NCBI GenBank assembly: GCA_024236295.1
Contig: JACKKT010000002.1
Coordinates: 1-64,000 of the forward strand
Direction of reading: 5' to 3'
DNA length: 64,000 nucleotides
Source of the DNA: Kordiimonadaceae bacterium
Lineage (GTDB): Bacteria; Pseudomonadota; Alphaproteobacteria; Sphingomonadales; Emcibacteraceae
In this document: positions 16,311-24,368 of the stretch, in pieces
How positions within the stretch are numbered: position 1 is the stretch's first letter
How the letters are laid out: each line of letters begins with the position of its first letter
The notes under the pieces: model-generated
What the model saw: only the letters and a program-made list of their open reading frames with translations
Databases searched by the model: none
Told to the model about the DNA's origin: nothing
Translations under genes and position numbers: made by a program

Positions 16311-17066
16311 ATGTCAATCGCTCGTCTTCTTATTTTAATTGCCGTTTGTTGTGTACCACTGTCATTTGCCAGTGCCCAGAACCCGTTTGAAAACCCGAAA
16401 AACCTCACCGTGCTGCCGAAGGATATATCGCCAGATCGGCTTCGTGATATCATGCGCGGCTTTACCTTTGCCACCGGAGAGCGCTGTACATACTGCCATG
16501 TCAGGATTGAGGATGAAAAAGGCGCCCATTTTGATTTTGAATCCGACGACAAGGAAACCAAAGAAGTCGCCCGTGAAATGATGAAAATGGTCGGCAGTAT
16601 CAATCAGAATATCCGCTCCCTCAACCGAGGTGCTGATCATCAGTATACCCGCGTAATGTGCACCACATGCCACCGCGGGCAGGCAAACCCGATGCTGATT
16701 GAACAGGTCATGAATGAGCAGATCGCCGATGGCGGCACCACTGCCGCGAAGGCAAAATATAACGAACTTAAAGATAAATATTACGGCAAGGGCACTTTTG
16801 ATTTCACTGGCTTTACCATGGCGGAATATGCCAATAGCCTGCTCGAGGAAAATAAGCTTGATGCTGCCCTTGATATGGCCATGTTCAGTACGGAAATCGC
16901 CCCCTCTGACAGCTATACCCACACCATGGTTGGTAATGTTTATATGAAAGAAAAGAAATATGCCGATGCCATCAAAGCCTATGAAGCCGCGCTTGCCATC
17001 AGCCCGGATGAAGGCAGCCTGAAAAGACAGATTGAAGCCGCCAAAAAGGCGATGGCCGGTCAGTAA
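16311..17066 (+). CDS. Exported dihaem cytochrome c (CytoC_RC-like) with C-terminal TPR
   Basis: A 251-residue protein with a Sec signal (residues 1 to about 23, S-F-A-S-A-Q). A domain resembling the photosynthetic-reaction-centre cytochrome c subunit family carries two haem sites, C-T-Y-C-H (about residue 60) and C-T-T-C-H-R-G (about 120). The C-terminal third (about residues 165-245) looks like two TPR helical pairs ('YADAIKAYEAALAISPDEG'). The start at 16311 has an AGGA site 6-7 bp upstream. There are no photosynthesis genes nearby; this family also occurs in non-phototrophs, as a periplasmic electron carrier of unknown partner. The TPR part suggests it docks to another protein. Confidence 0.82.
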   Translation: MSIARLLILIAVCCVPLSFASAQNPFENPKNLTVLPKDISPDRLRDIMRGFTFATGERCTYCHVRIEDEKGAHFDFESDDKETKEVAREMMKMVGSINQNIRSLNRGADHQYTRVMCTTCHRGQANPMLIEQVMNEQIADGGTTAAKAKYNELKDKYYGKGTFDFTGFTMAEYANSLLEENKLDAALDMAMFSTEIAPSDSYTHTMVGNVYMKEKKYADAIKAYEAALAISPDEGSLKRQIEAAKKAMAGQ

Positions 17067-17112
17067 AGTGTCTGTGACAGAAATTTAATTTTACTGTCAT
17101 AAAAATATAGTG

Positions 17113-17160
17113 TCCCTTCGATAGTTTCTGATAAGATTTTATCATATTTTATTGAAGGGA
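17113..17160 (+). promoter_or_regulatory. Leader hairpin sequestering the ribosome-binding site of the phosphatase gene
   Basis: An 11-bp stem with one G-U pair (TCCCTTCGATA at 17113-17123 with TATTGAAGGGA at 17150-17160) encloses a second hairpin (TGATAA with TTATCA, 17129-17144). The 3' arm contains the GAAGGG ribosome-binding site, 6 bp before the ATG at 17166. Folding would hide the site, which is the layout of an RNA thermometer or other translational switch. Confidence 0.5.
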
Positions 17161-17165
17161 TTATC

Positions 17166-18305
17166 ATGTCCAGAATATCAGTTCGTTTTTTATTCATTTT
17201 TTCATGCATTATTTTTTCCGGCACCAATGCGCAGGCCGCCGGAAAGACTGAAAACGTCATCCTGATCAGCCTTGACGGTATGCGCTGGCAGGAAGTTTTT
17301 AACGGCTTTGACAAACGCTTTCTCGACCAGGAAGAATACGCAAAATACCACTACACTTACGCGGATTTCAAAAATAAATTCTGGGACAATAATCCCGAAG
17401 TGGCGCGAAAAAAACTGTTTCCCTTTTTATGGACCACGATTGCGACAAAGGGGCAGCTTTACGGTAACCGCGATAAAGGCAGCAGTGCCAATGTCACCAA
17501 TAACTATCATTTTTCCTATCCCGGTTATAATGAAATTCTGACCGGCTTTGCCGACCCGCGCATCAACAGCAATGACAAGGTGCTTAACCCCAACAAAACC
17601 TTTCTCGAATGGCTTGATGAAAAGCCGGGCTATAAAGGCAAAACGGCCGGGTTTGCCTCCTGGGATGTTTTTCCCTATATCATCAATCAGCAGCGCAGCC
17701 ATGTTTTTTTAAATGCCGGGTTTGACAATATGACCCCGCTTAATGACCGTGTTAAGGTTCTGAATAAACTGCAGCAGGACACACCAAGCCCGTGGGACAG
17801 TGTCAGAATGGATGCATTCACCTATAATTTTGCCACCGAATATATGAAAGCAAATCATCCGAAAGCGCTTTATATTTCCTTCGGTGAAACCGATGATTTT
17901 GCCCATGACGGCTATTATGACCAATATATGCTTGCCGCTCACCGCGCCGATGATTTTATCCGCCGCATCTGGGAATTTGTCCAGAACGACCCACAGTATA
18001 AGGATAAAACCACCCTGCTCGTCACCACCGATCATGGTCGCGGCGATGACAGCCTGGAAAGCTGGAAAAGCCACGGTGCTGAAAAGGACGCAAAAGGCAA
18101 TATTTCCTATTATAGCGGCGACGATCAGATCTGGATGGCCGTGATCGGCCCCGATACACCGGCAAACGGGGAAATGAAAAATGCGGATGATGTCAAGCAG
18201 GCACAAATCGCCGCCACACTGATGAAACTGCTCGGCCTTGATTATCAGGGTACCCATGAAAGCCTAAAAGCCGGAAAACCGATTGAGGCGATGATTAAGA
18301 AATAA
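17166..18305 (+). CDS. Exported alkaline-phosphatase-superfamily hydrolase (type I phosphodiesterase-like)
   Basis: A 379-residue protein with a Sec signal (residues 1-24, N-A-Q-A-A) and an alkaline-phosphatase/phosphodiesterase fold. Metal and active-site segments are 'VILISLDGMRW', the probable nucleophile Ser in 'FSYPGYNEILTG', the 'SFGETDDFAHDGYYD' block and 'LLVTTDHGRGDD'. It should hydrolyse phosphate esters or diesters in the periplasm; the substrate is unknown. The leader can fold over the ribosome-binding site (17113-17160). A decayed copy of its last ~40 codons occurs at 26621-26747, so a second member of this family once existed nearby. It is the last conserved gene before a repeat-rich accessory stretch. 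Confidence 0.82.
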   Translation: MSRISVRFLFIFSCIIFSGTNAQAAGKTENVILISLDGMRWQEVFNGFDKRFLDQEEYAKYHYTYADFKNKFWDNNPEVARKKLFPFLWTTIATKGQLYGNRDKGSSANVTNNYHFSYPGYNEILTGFADPRINSNDKVLNPNKTFLEWLDEKPGYKGKTAGFASWDVFPYIINQQRSHVFLNAGFDNMTPLNDRVKVLNKLQQDTPSPWDSVRMDAFTYNFATEYMKANHPKALYISFGETDDFAHDGYYDQYMLAAHRADDFIRRIWEFVQNDPQYKDKTTLLVTTDHGRGDDSLESWKSHGAEKDAKGNISYYSGDDQIWMAVIGPDTPANGEMKNADDVKQAQIAATLMKLLGLDYQGTHESLKAGKPIEAMIKK

Positions 18306-18373
18306 AAGACGAATTAACAGGTCGGCTGAAAAAGTAGAAACAATTATATTCCCCAAATTAAAATAAAACTCAA

Positions 18374-18436
18374 CGTCCGCTTTGGGTCGATAGTAGACGC
18401 TCAGTATATGACCGTTATTGACCCAAAGCAGTCGTT
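18374..18436 (+). repeat. 63-bp palindromic repeat, copy R1
   Basis: A 63-bp element with near-palindromic ends (arms at 18376-18388 and 18420-18431). It aligns over its full 63-bp length with the reverse complement of copy R2 at 20142-20204. It lies downstream of the phosphatase gene and upstream of the Sel1-like gene. The flanking ACTCAAC and GTTAGAA faintly recall integron attC core sites. Confidence 0.75.
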
Positions 18437-18503
18437 AGAAGATTGACATATTGTTTGATTGCAACAATTGCATTACTATATTCAATTATCAATTGGGGAA
18501 GTA

Positions 18504-18917
18504 ATGCAATTCACATTAAAATTTTTGGTACTGATCAAGCTTCCAACCAGTGTTGCTGACTGTAGCTATAGCATAGCTAACTGTAATTATTTTTCCGGCA
18601 CAACCAAATACAATACATGTGTGGCTTCGCAAGGCGATAAAGAAATACAAAATCAACTTGGCCTGACCGCTTATCATGCCGGAGATATGAATACGGCCAT
18701 AAAATGGCTTAAAAAAGCGGCGGAACCAGTAAGTGATGATAAATTGATGTATATGCCTGCAGTTGGGGGGCAAAAATATGGAACGGTCATGCGTATACCA
18801 GATAAAAATCCAGTGCCAGGACATAGGGGTGCTCAGGGGCTGTTAGCTCGAATATATGCTGAAGGGATTGGAGTTAAAAAGAATGAAAAAAAATCAAAGC
18901 ATTACAGAGAAATGTAA
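18504..18917 (+). CDS. Small Sel1/TPR-like orphan protein
   Basis: A 137-residue protein of unknown function. After a hydrophobic N-terminus (residues 5-18) it has a cysteine-rich stretch (four Cys in residues 20-39). Helical-repeat segments follow, 'LGLTAYHAGDMNTAIKWLKKAA' in two parts and 'GAQGLLARIYAEGIGVKKN', which resemble Sel1 repeats. The start at 18504 has GGGGAAG 4-5 bp upstream and is preferred over an earlier ATG at 18459. Base composition is more AT-rich than the flanking core genes. It probably shares a transcript with the next gene (20 bp gap). The gene pair is bracketed by repeats R1 and R2 in opposite orientation. Confidence 0.55.
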   Translation: MQFTLKFLVLIKLPTSVADCSYSIANCNYFSGTTKYNTCVASQGDKEIQNQLGLTAYHAGDMNTAIKWLKKAAEPVSDDKLMYMPAVGGQKYGTVMRIPDKNPVPGHRGAQGLLARIYAEGIGVKKNEKKSKHYREM

Positions 18918-18937
18918 CTCGGTGTGGGGAACTTCAA

Positions 18938-20098
18938 ATGTATAATTTTCTATCTAAGGAGATGGGGTCAATGCTGAGTTATCCTGTGGTAGCCTTTGGC
19001 TTTTATTTGCTATTGGGAATTTTATCAATAACCTCCGTATTTCCAAGCCTTTGTTTCGGCTATCAACATGTTAATAACCGCTACCCCGACCCTATAACCG
19101 ATGACACCTCCCCAAATCCTAGTGATTTGTTTGAGCGCGCATTTGTTGACCAATTTGCCGACAAGCAGGCGGCACTTAAAGGGTGGCAAGAAGGTGGAGG
19201 TAAAATCTTTAAACAATATTATAAAATGGTTTATCCAACTAACTCTATTCAGATTTTTACTGAAAGATTGCCAGATGTGATAAAAAAAGCAATTTCTGAA
19301 CGTCCAAATGCTGATCCTTATATTTTATCATTTATGGCATTAAACTCATTTTATCCGCGTGCGGAATGGGGTAGTCCTAGAGGTACAGCAATTTTAACTG
19401 GCGCCAAAAAAGAAGACAGTTCTAGTCTTTTTGTATTTACAAAAGATAGTATTGGCAATCCTTTGTCAATCTATACGGAAATCAGCCAGAACCCATTATC
19501 ATATGAGATAATACAAGATAGAAACATACTTCGGATCAGGTTGAATAGTATCATTCCTAAGCAATCCTTGCAGATTATTGAAAGGCTAGCGAAAGAGAAC
19601 GATGGTCCAATCGTTCTAGATTTTAGAGGTAGCAACGGAGGATTTCTAAGTGAAATTAGAAAAATTTTGAGTGTTTTTAACGCCGGAGGAAGAGAATTAT
19701 TTAAAACCCAATCAGCAAACGCGACTAATCCCACACGATACTTTTCATCTAGACATCCTGACTTAGTAGCAAAAAACCCATTGATGGTGTTATTTGATCA
19801 AGAAACTGCCGTAGGCTCATTATTGATGGTTGCTGCACTTCAAGATCAAAAAAGAGCATTTGTAGGTGGAATACCCATTAAAGATGTGATTGGCTTCTAT
19901 AATACGACTTTACCACTACCTAATGACTTTTGTCCTCAGAAAGACGAAAAATGTGCACTGCAAATTCCAACCGGGGAATTAATTAGGCCTTCAGGTATCC
20001 CTCTTTCAGACGGAATTAATCCGGATATTAGCTTAGATTGGAGTGACCCTATGGCTCTAAATAAGGCTATTTCAGCATGGCTTGATGAACACAAGTGA
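18938..20098 (+). CDS. S41 (C-terminal processing) peptidase-like protein, probably inactive
   Basis: A 386-residue protein with an N-terminal hydrophobic segment (about residues 14-41) and an S41-like catalytic fold. Visible parts are 'PIVLDFRGSNGGFL' (227-236 region), 'MVLFDQETAVGSLLMVAALQ' and the terminal 'PSGIPLSDGINPDI'. Aligned by eye with the E. coli Tsp active site (S-A-S-A-S-E-x-F-A-A-A-x-Q-D), the nucleophile Ser position is Val and the following S-E is S-L. The catalytic Lys is also not at its usual spacing. It may therefore be a binding protein derived from a peptidase. GGGGAA precedes the ATG. AT-rich, orphan, bracketed by repeats R1 and R2. Confidence 0.6.
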   Translation: MYNFLSKEMGSMLSYPVVAFGFYLLLGILSITSVFPSLCFGYQHVNNRYPDPITDDTSPNPSDLFERAFVDQFADKQAALKGWQEGGGKIFKQYYKMVYPTNSIQIFTERLPDVIKKAISERPNADPYILSFMALNSFYPRAEWGSPRGTAILTGAKKEDSSSLFVFTKDSIGNPLSIYTEISQNPLSYEIIQDRNILRIRLNSIIPKQSLQIIERLAKENDGPIVLDFRGSNGGFLSEIRKILSVFNAGGRELFKTQSANATNPTRYFSSRHPDLVAKNPLMVLFDQETAVGSLLMVAALQDQKRAFVGGIPIKDVIGFYNTTLPLPNDFCPQKDEKCALQIPTGELIRPSGIPLSDGINPDISLDWSDPMALNKAISAWLDEHK

Positions 20099-20141
20099 AT
20101 ATTTGCTTTCCCTTTTAATCAAAGCTATATAATCATTTTCC

Positions 20142-20204
20142 AACGGCTGCATTGGGTCGAAAGCCGTTATGGGTTGAGTGTCTACTAACGACCCAAAGCG
20201 GACA
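20142..20204 (-). repeat. 63-bp palindromic repeat, copy R2 (inverted relative to R1)
   Basis: Reverse-complement copy of R1 with the same length. The identical core is GTCCGCTTTGGGTCG, followed by TAGTAGAC at matching positions. It lies between the convergent S41-like gene and the exported protein gene, in a 175-bp gap that contains no gene. Confidence 0.75.
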
Positions 20205-20273
20205 TTAAGAAAATCATTTTATAAATCTTATCATTTAGAAAATCTAACAAATTGGTTGGTAATAGAAGATGCA

Positions 20274-21092
20274 TTAGTTAAATACATTATATACATCCAA
20301 TACTTTAAAATCAGATGGAGTTTTAAATATCTCTATATCAATAGGTCTTGTCGAAGTATTTTCTAATATTATTTCGAACTCTAATTTATCATCTTTAAAT
20401 TGGCGAGTAAGAATGGGATAGCCACCAATTTCTTCTATATCTCGGAAAATGTGATCATTTAATATGTCTATTTGATCTCTTTTGGCAGGACCATAATCCT
20501 TGAAAACATTGTGTGTAAACTCACTATATTCTTTAGCAAGTTCAGATAATTTCTCATACTCAGGAAAATATTCCCATGTAGCAACACAATATTCTTTATC
20601 TTTCTTGCCTTCTTTAAAAGCAGTGAAATAAGTACATTTATAACCATCAATAGTCTCAGTTCTTTCGGTCTTTCTAATTTCAATTGTAGAACCTGAACGT
20701 GGTGATCTTGCGATCATTGAAAACTTTGATAATGTTTCAGTTTCTGTTTGCTCTCGTTTATCTTCAGGTACCTTTGCCAAGATTTGTGCTTTTACCTTGG
20801 CTACCCAATTTTTTTGCATCCGTTCCGCGTGATCTCTATATAAAGTTAAAGAGACTTTGTTTTTTTTGGTTAATTTTGTAACGCTTCCTTCATTGGCATT
20901 ATAGATATTATCATAAAAAATACCGTAAGATATCATCAACTTATTATCTGCTAAGTAAATATTGTGTGACCAGTTTGATACATCATCACCGTTATAAAAT
21001 TTTAATGTGGATCGAAATGTAGTGTCTGCATAAACAACGTTATAAATTGAATTTATGAAAAGAATGAAAGCTGTATGAAATAATAGTTTCAT
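20274..21092 (-). CDS. Exported protein of unknown function
   Basis: A 272-residue protein with a Sec signal peptide (residues 1-22, V-V-Y-A-D) and a mature part that is strongly charged. Segments such as 'IEIRKTERTETIDGYKCTYF' and 'EYCVATWEYFPEYEKLS' give two cysteines that could pair. The 'TIDGYKCTYF' stretch recalls the DUF4412-type pattern of periplasmic proteins, but that is weak. Very AT-rich compared with core genes in the window, consistent with recent acquisition. No operon partner. I do not recognise its function. Confidence 0.6.
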   Translation of the reverse strand: MKLLFHTAFILFINSIYNVVYADTTFRSTLKFYNGDDVSNWSHNIYLADNKLMISYGIFYDNIYNANEGSVTKLTKKNKVSLTLYRDHAERMQKNWVAKVKAQILAKVPEDKREQTETETLSKFSMIARSPRSGSTIEIRKTERTETIDGYKCTYFTAFKEGKKDKEYCVATWEYFPEYEKLSELAKEYSEFTHNVFKDYGPAKRDQIDILNDHIFRDIEEIGGYPILTRQFKDDKLEFEIILENTSTRPIDIEIFKTPSDFKVLDVYNVFN

Positions 21093-21210
21093 ATGGTCCC
21101 CAAAGATTAATGAGCAATATTTTAAAAGATATATTAATGTATACTTCTAATTATAGCAATTTCATATAGTGACAACTCAAACTAAATCTGTGCAAGATTG
21201 AACAAAATCT

Positions 21211-21239
21211 GAGTGACAGTTTCCGACCCAAAGCGGACG
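21211..21239 (-). repeat. Partial palindromic repeat, copy R3
   Basis: Matches the right half of R2 (GAGTG, 11-12 variable bases, then CGACCCAAAGCGGAC). Bases 21219-21237 are a perfect 19-bp inverted match to 21801-21819 (R4), so the two copies bracket the gene at 21251-21739. Confidence 0.7.
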
Positions 21240-21250
21240 GTCGTATAAGG

Positions 21251-21739
21251 CTATTTTGACCTATTAGCAGCATCAATTCTATCAATCAGATTTACAACGT
21301 CTTTGTTCTTTTTATATAGACCGAATTCCCAAGCAGGTACGAAACTAAGTTTATTTCCAAACTTAGTATTATACCCAACGCTGATTATAACCAGCGTTGG
21401 CCTATAATATTGAAAGCTAATATTTTTTATATCTTTGAGACTAATTCTGACTTCTTCCTTGGCGTTTACGACTAATAAGGTTGAACCTTCATCATAGACT
21501 TGGTCAATAAGGTTGAATACAAGCTTTTTCATAAGGAAGTACCCGAATGCCGCCATCACTATCGGGGTTACAATAAGGGGGATCGTCTTATAACTCGCTC
21601 CCTCTGTTGTTATAGTGGCTACTGCAAAAAGGAAAAAGAGTGATAGGAAGCCAAACCAAAAAGCGGGAAAGACTTTCTTGATTATAAATGTTGTCGTTGA
21701 TGATAACCTTTTCATGTCTTGCTGATGCTTCCCTTTCAT
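21251..21739 (-). CDS. Small membrane protein with PH-like domain, unknown function
   Basis: A 162-residue protein with two membrane segments (about residues 24-44 and 53-71). A beta-rich cytoplasmic part follows ('STLLVVNAKEEVRISLKDIK', then 'PTLVIISVGY'), which looks like the PH-like domain of small bacterial membrane proteins. The start may instead be the ATG at 21715; neither has a strong ribosome-binding site. It stands alone between repeats R3 and R4, which form a perfect 19-bp inverted pair around it. Function not recognised. Confidence 0.55.
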   Translation of the reverse strand: MKGKHQQDMKRLSSTTTFIIKKVFPAFWFGFLSLFFLFAVATITTEGASYKTIPLIVTPIVMAAFGYFLMKKLVFNLIDQVYDEGSTLLVVNAKEEVRISLKDIKNISFQYYRPTLVIISVGYNTKFGNKLSFVPAWEFGLYKKNKDVVNLIDRIDAANRSK

Positions 21740-21799
21740 TTAGGAATGTAATTCTAAAGTCGAATAAATGGCTGTGCAAGTGAATAGAAAAAGGCAAAT

Positions 21800-21823
21800 T
21801 TCCGCTTTGGGTCGGAAACGGAC
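21800..21823 (+). repeat. Partial palindromic repeat, copy R4
   Basis: Contains TCCGCTTTGGGTCGGAAAC (21801-21819), the exact reverse complement of 21219-21237 in R3. It lies between the divergent small membrane protein and the 2OG oxygenase gene. The rest of 21740-22023 shows no gene. Confidence 0.7.
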
Positions 21824-22023
21824 AGTCAATTACCATTCAATGATACTTGCTTTAAACCTGTATTAATCTGCCCATATTTTAAGAAAAAATAGATATATAC
21901 ACGGATAAAAATATTTGTTACAGGATGAGAATTGCAGAATTTATCTGCGTGGAAAACTTTTATTTTCAATTTTGCTCGAACAGAGCTTGTTGTCATAACA
22001 GTCAGCAGAGTTTAACCGAGCAA

Positions 22024-22653
22024 ATGCTTCCCATACCAGACCCGTTAGAAGATACCGATATAGATCAAGCTTTGCTTTTTGGCTCAATCTGTGATGATCT
22101 TGTGGCGAGATCTTACAGTGTTCAAATAAATGCTTTGCCAAAAGCACTTGTAAAATTGTTAAGTGACCGGGCGAGTTATGAAGACACCCTTCAATATAAA
22201 CCTGCGGGAATTGGCCGGGATATAGACCATCACAAAAATCAAACCATTCGCCGCACTGATATTGTGTGGATCGGTGATGAAATATACCCTGATAATAAAT
22301 GGAACGAATGGGCAGATAATTTGAAAACAGCGCTCAACCGTGATTTATTTCTGGGGCTTCAATATTTTGAAAGCCATTATGCCCGATATAATGAAGGTGA
22401 TTTTTATAAAAAGCATCTCGATGCTTTCAAAGGGGCCAATAACCGCAGGATATCGGTCGTGCTTTTTTTAAATGATTTATGGAAAGATACCGATGCCGGT
22501 GAATTAAGGCTCTTTGTCGGGCCACACCATAAGGAACAAATAATGATCGCTCCGAAGCTTGGTACCCTGGTTGTTTTTCTAAGCGATCTTATACCGCACG
22601 AAGTATTACCGACCAACCGCACACGATATTCTATTGCCGGCTGGTACCGATAG
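22024..22653 (+). CDS. 2-oxoglutarate/Fe(II)-dependent oxygenase (prolyl-hydroxylase-like)
   Basis: A 209-residue protein (from the ATG at 22024) with the double-stranded beta-helix pattern of 2OG-Fe(II) oxygenases. The iron ligands are H-x-D in 'FYKKHLDAF' and the distal His in 'LIPHEVLPTNRTRYSIAGWY', which also holds the Arg that binds 2-oxoglutarate. It resembles P4H/SM-20-type hydroxylases that act on proteins or small amino-acid substrates. An upstream ATG at 21925 would add 33 unconserved residues, so the later start is preferred although its ribosome-binding site is weak. Single gene; substrate unknown. The 197 bp after it (22654-22850) hold nothing I can identify. Confidence 0.8.
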   Translation: MLPIPDPLEDTDIDQALLFGSICDDLVARSYSVQINALPKALVKLLSDRASYEDTLQYKPAGIGRDIDHHKNQTIRRTDIVWIGDEIYPDNKWNEWADNLKTALNRDLFLGLQYFESHYARYNEGDFYKKHLDAFKGANNRRISVVLFLNDLWKDTDAGELRLFVGPHHKEQIMIAPKLGTLVVFLSDLIPHEVLPTNRTRYSIAGWYR

Positions 22654-22850
22654 TTTTTGATTGGAGGCAATAGCTACTTCCCGAAAGGGTATGAGAGCAA
22701 AAGTTATTAGTATTAAACAACTAGCCTTTGTCAAAGTCATTTAAGCTTCGTTAAAAAAAGAAAATTGAGAATTTTTCATAATAATGTTTTTAACTAAAAC
22801 GGAATTTTCGGTAATACTGTCTGATCGGTTGTAATGAACTTCGTGCTATC

Positions 22851-24152
22851 CTATGCCCGACTAAAGCTCTCGCTATCTATTTTTTCGTCTTTCTGTTTAA
22901 AACATTCGACCTGACCACATACTGTAATTTTATGTGTAGCATCGAACCCGTTAAACCCTGTGCGGGATACTTCGCCATATGCGCCCAATTGTTCAATTCT
23001 TATCCAGTCACCAACTTGAACATCATTTGGAAGCATGAATGGTCCATTCATCAAGTCAACGGAATCACATGTAGGTCCAGCAAATCGAAAAGGCTGTAAC
23101 GGACCAGTTGGACGATTAGCATAACTCCGGATTAGGTGCACGGGATAACGTAGACCAATTGCCCCGCCTGCTTCGAAAATACCGCCGTAAGTACCATCAT
23201 TCAGGTAAAGAAGATCGCCTTTTCGTCCTTCAACCCGTGCGATTAACGATCCCCCAGAGGCGACAATAGCGCGGCCAACTTCGCAGATCAGATCGAGCCC
23301 TTCGAGCCCATGATCTTTAATTGCTGTTTCGATTGTTGCCGTAAATGCGGATATTGGCGGAACCAATCTTGGTCCGGGAAGGGATGCCGGAAATCCACCC
23401 CCAACATCAAGGGCATCGACAATTACGCCGCATTCGTTTATGGCGCGAGATATATGGGCAATGGCTTTTTCAAAAACGAACGGGTCTTCACATTGTGTAC
23501 CAACGTGAAAACTAACACCAAGTCGGCTGCAATAGGGTCGACATTCTTTCAGCAAAGTAACGCCATCGTCAAAATTTGCACCAAATTTTGTAGAAAAATC
23601 AGTTGCAACACCACCATTCGGTTTATCTTTTGGAATTGCAAATCTGACATACAAAACTAAATCAGTTTTATCTCCGAGAACTTTCAGAATTTTGTCCAAC
23701 TCTCCGATATAATCGACCGAAAAAACTCTCAAATTATGCAAGTCATAGGCTTCTTTTATAGCCTCGGGCGCTTTTATTGGATGCATAAAATAAAGTTCAA
23801 CGTCGTCAAAAAGAGACCTTAGCAAACGAACTTCGCTGATTGATGCAACATCGAAATGACGCACGCCAGACTGATAAATCGCTTTAAGCATTATAGGGTC
23901 AGGATTACATTTCACGGCAAACATGGTGCTCCCCGTAAATGCATCCATAAACTCTCTTGTCTTGCCAATTACTTCATCCGGCTTCAGGATTGCTACCGGC
24001 AAAATCGGCGCAAGCGCACGAACGTCATCATCCGATAAATCATTATCAACAGAAGTATTAGAAAAACCGATCGGATATTGTCCAACTACATACTTATTCG
24101 AAATATAGCGTGGAGACTGACATCCCGCAGAGGAAATTTTATGGTGCATCAA
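22851..24152 (-). CDS. odc: Ornithine/lysine decarboxylase, eukaryotic (alanine-racemase-fold) type
   Basis: A 433-residue fold-type III PLP decarboxylase. The PLP lysine is at about residue 81 in 'MFAVKCNPD', followed by 'FDVASISEV', 'HVGTQCEDP', 'LDVGGGFPAS', 'ICEVGRAIVASGG' and the second-subunit catalytic Cys in 'GPTCDSVD'. It makes putrescine from ornithine (or cadaverine from lysine) in the cytoplasm. The alphaproteobacterial forms of this enzyme are about 380-400 residues; here about 30 extra N-terminal residues precede the core, so a later start is possible. The 216-bp upstream region folds and may carry a regulatory leader (24222-24253). Confidence 0.9.
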   Translation of the reverse strand: MMHHKISSAGCQSPRYISNKYVVGQYPIGFSNTSVDNDLSDDDVRALAPILPVAILKPDEVIGKTREFMDAFTGSTMFAVKCNPDPIMLKAIYQSGVRHFDVASISEVRLLRSLFDDVELYFMHPIKAPEAIKEAYDLHNLRVFSVDYIGELDKILKVLGDKTDLVLYVRFAIPKDKPNGGVATDFSTKFGANFDDGVTLLKECRPYCSRLGVSFHVGTQCEDPFVFEKAIAHISRAINECGVIVDALDVGGGFPASLPGPRLVPPISAFTATIETAIKDHGLEGLDLICEVGRAIVASGGSLIARVEGRKGDLLYLNDGTYGGIFEAGGAIGLRYPVHLIRSYANRPTGPLQPFRFAGPTCDSVDLMNGPFMLPNDVQVGDWIRIEQLGAYGEVSRTGFNGFDATHKITVCGQVECFKQKDEKIDSESFSRA

Positions 24153-24221
24153 CTATAACCCAAAGCAAATAGGGAATAAATCCCCGTTGTTAACAAAAAA
24201 GCTACGTCGTTGCTGTACCAT

Positions 24222-24253
24222 ATTGAGCCAAGGCACGTGCGCGGCAACTCAAT
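24222..24253 (-). promoter_or_regulatory. Structured leader upstream of the ornithine decarboxylase gene
   Basis: A 32-nt stretch whose ends pair (ATTGAG with CTCAAT) encloses a GCACGTGC self-complementary core, on the transcript of the decarboxylase gene about 70 nt before its start. An alphaproteobacterial leader element (speF motif) is known upstream of this enzyme. Whether this is it needs a covariance-model search. The rest of the 216-bp gap is AT-rich and shows no gene. Confidence 0.4.
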
Positions 24254-24368
24254 GCACCAGAATTTTAAAAATTTCAAGATGTTTTTACAAAAAATAATTT
24301 ATTTTTTAATAACAAAGAATTTTTAAATTTCTTTGTTAAATGAGATACTTTTACAAGGTAGAATTAAA

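Larger units (their letters stand above)
18374..21823. other. Accessory island of orphan genes delimited by four palindromic repeats
   Basis: Four repeat copies separate three gene modules: Sel1-like plus S41-like; the exported protein; and the small membrane protein. The genes are AT-rich, have no recognised pathway, and lie between the conserved phosphatase and 2OG oxygenase genes. No transposase or integrase is present, so the mechanism of acquisition is open. Confidence 0.5.

Noticed and set aside
17709..18257. A 182-residue open frame on the minus strand inside the phosphatase gene
   Set aside because: It lies antisense to a clear exported phosphatase, has no ribosome-binding site or family features, and reflects codon bias of the sense strand. 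The same applies to the long antisense frame at 16362-16922.
18374..21823. A true integron cassette array
   Set aside because: Only R1 has both core-like flanks, R2 lacks the AAC side, modules differ in orientation and no integrase is present in the window. It is kept only as a possibility within the repeat finding.
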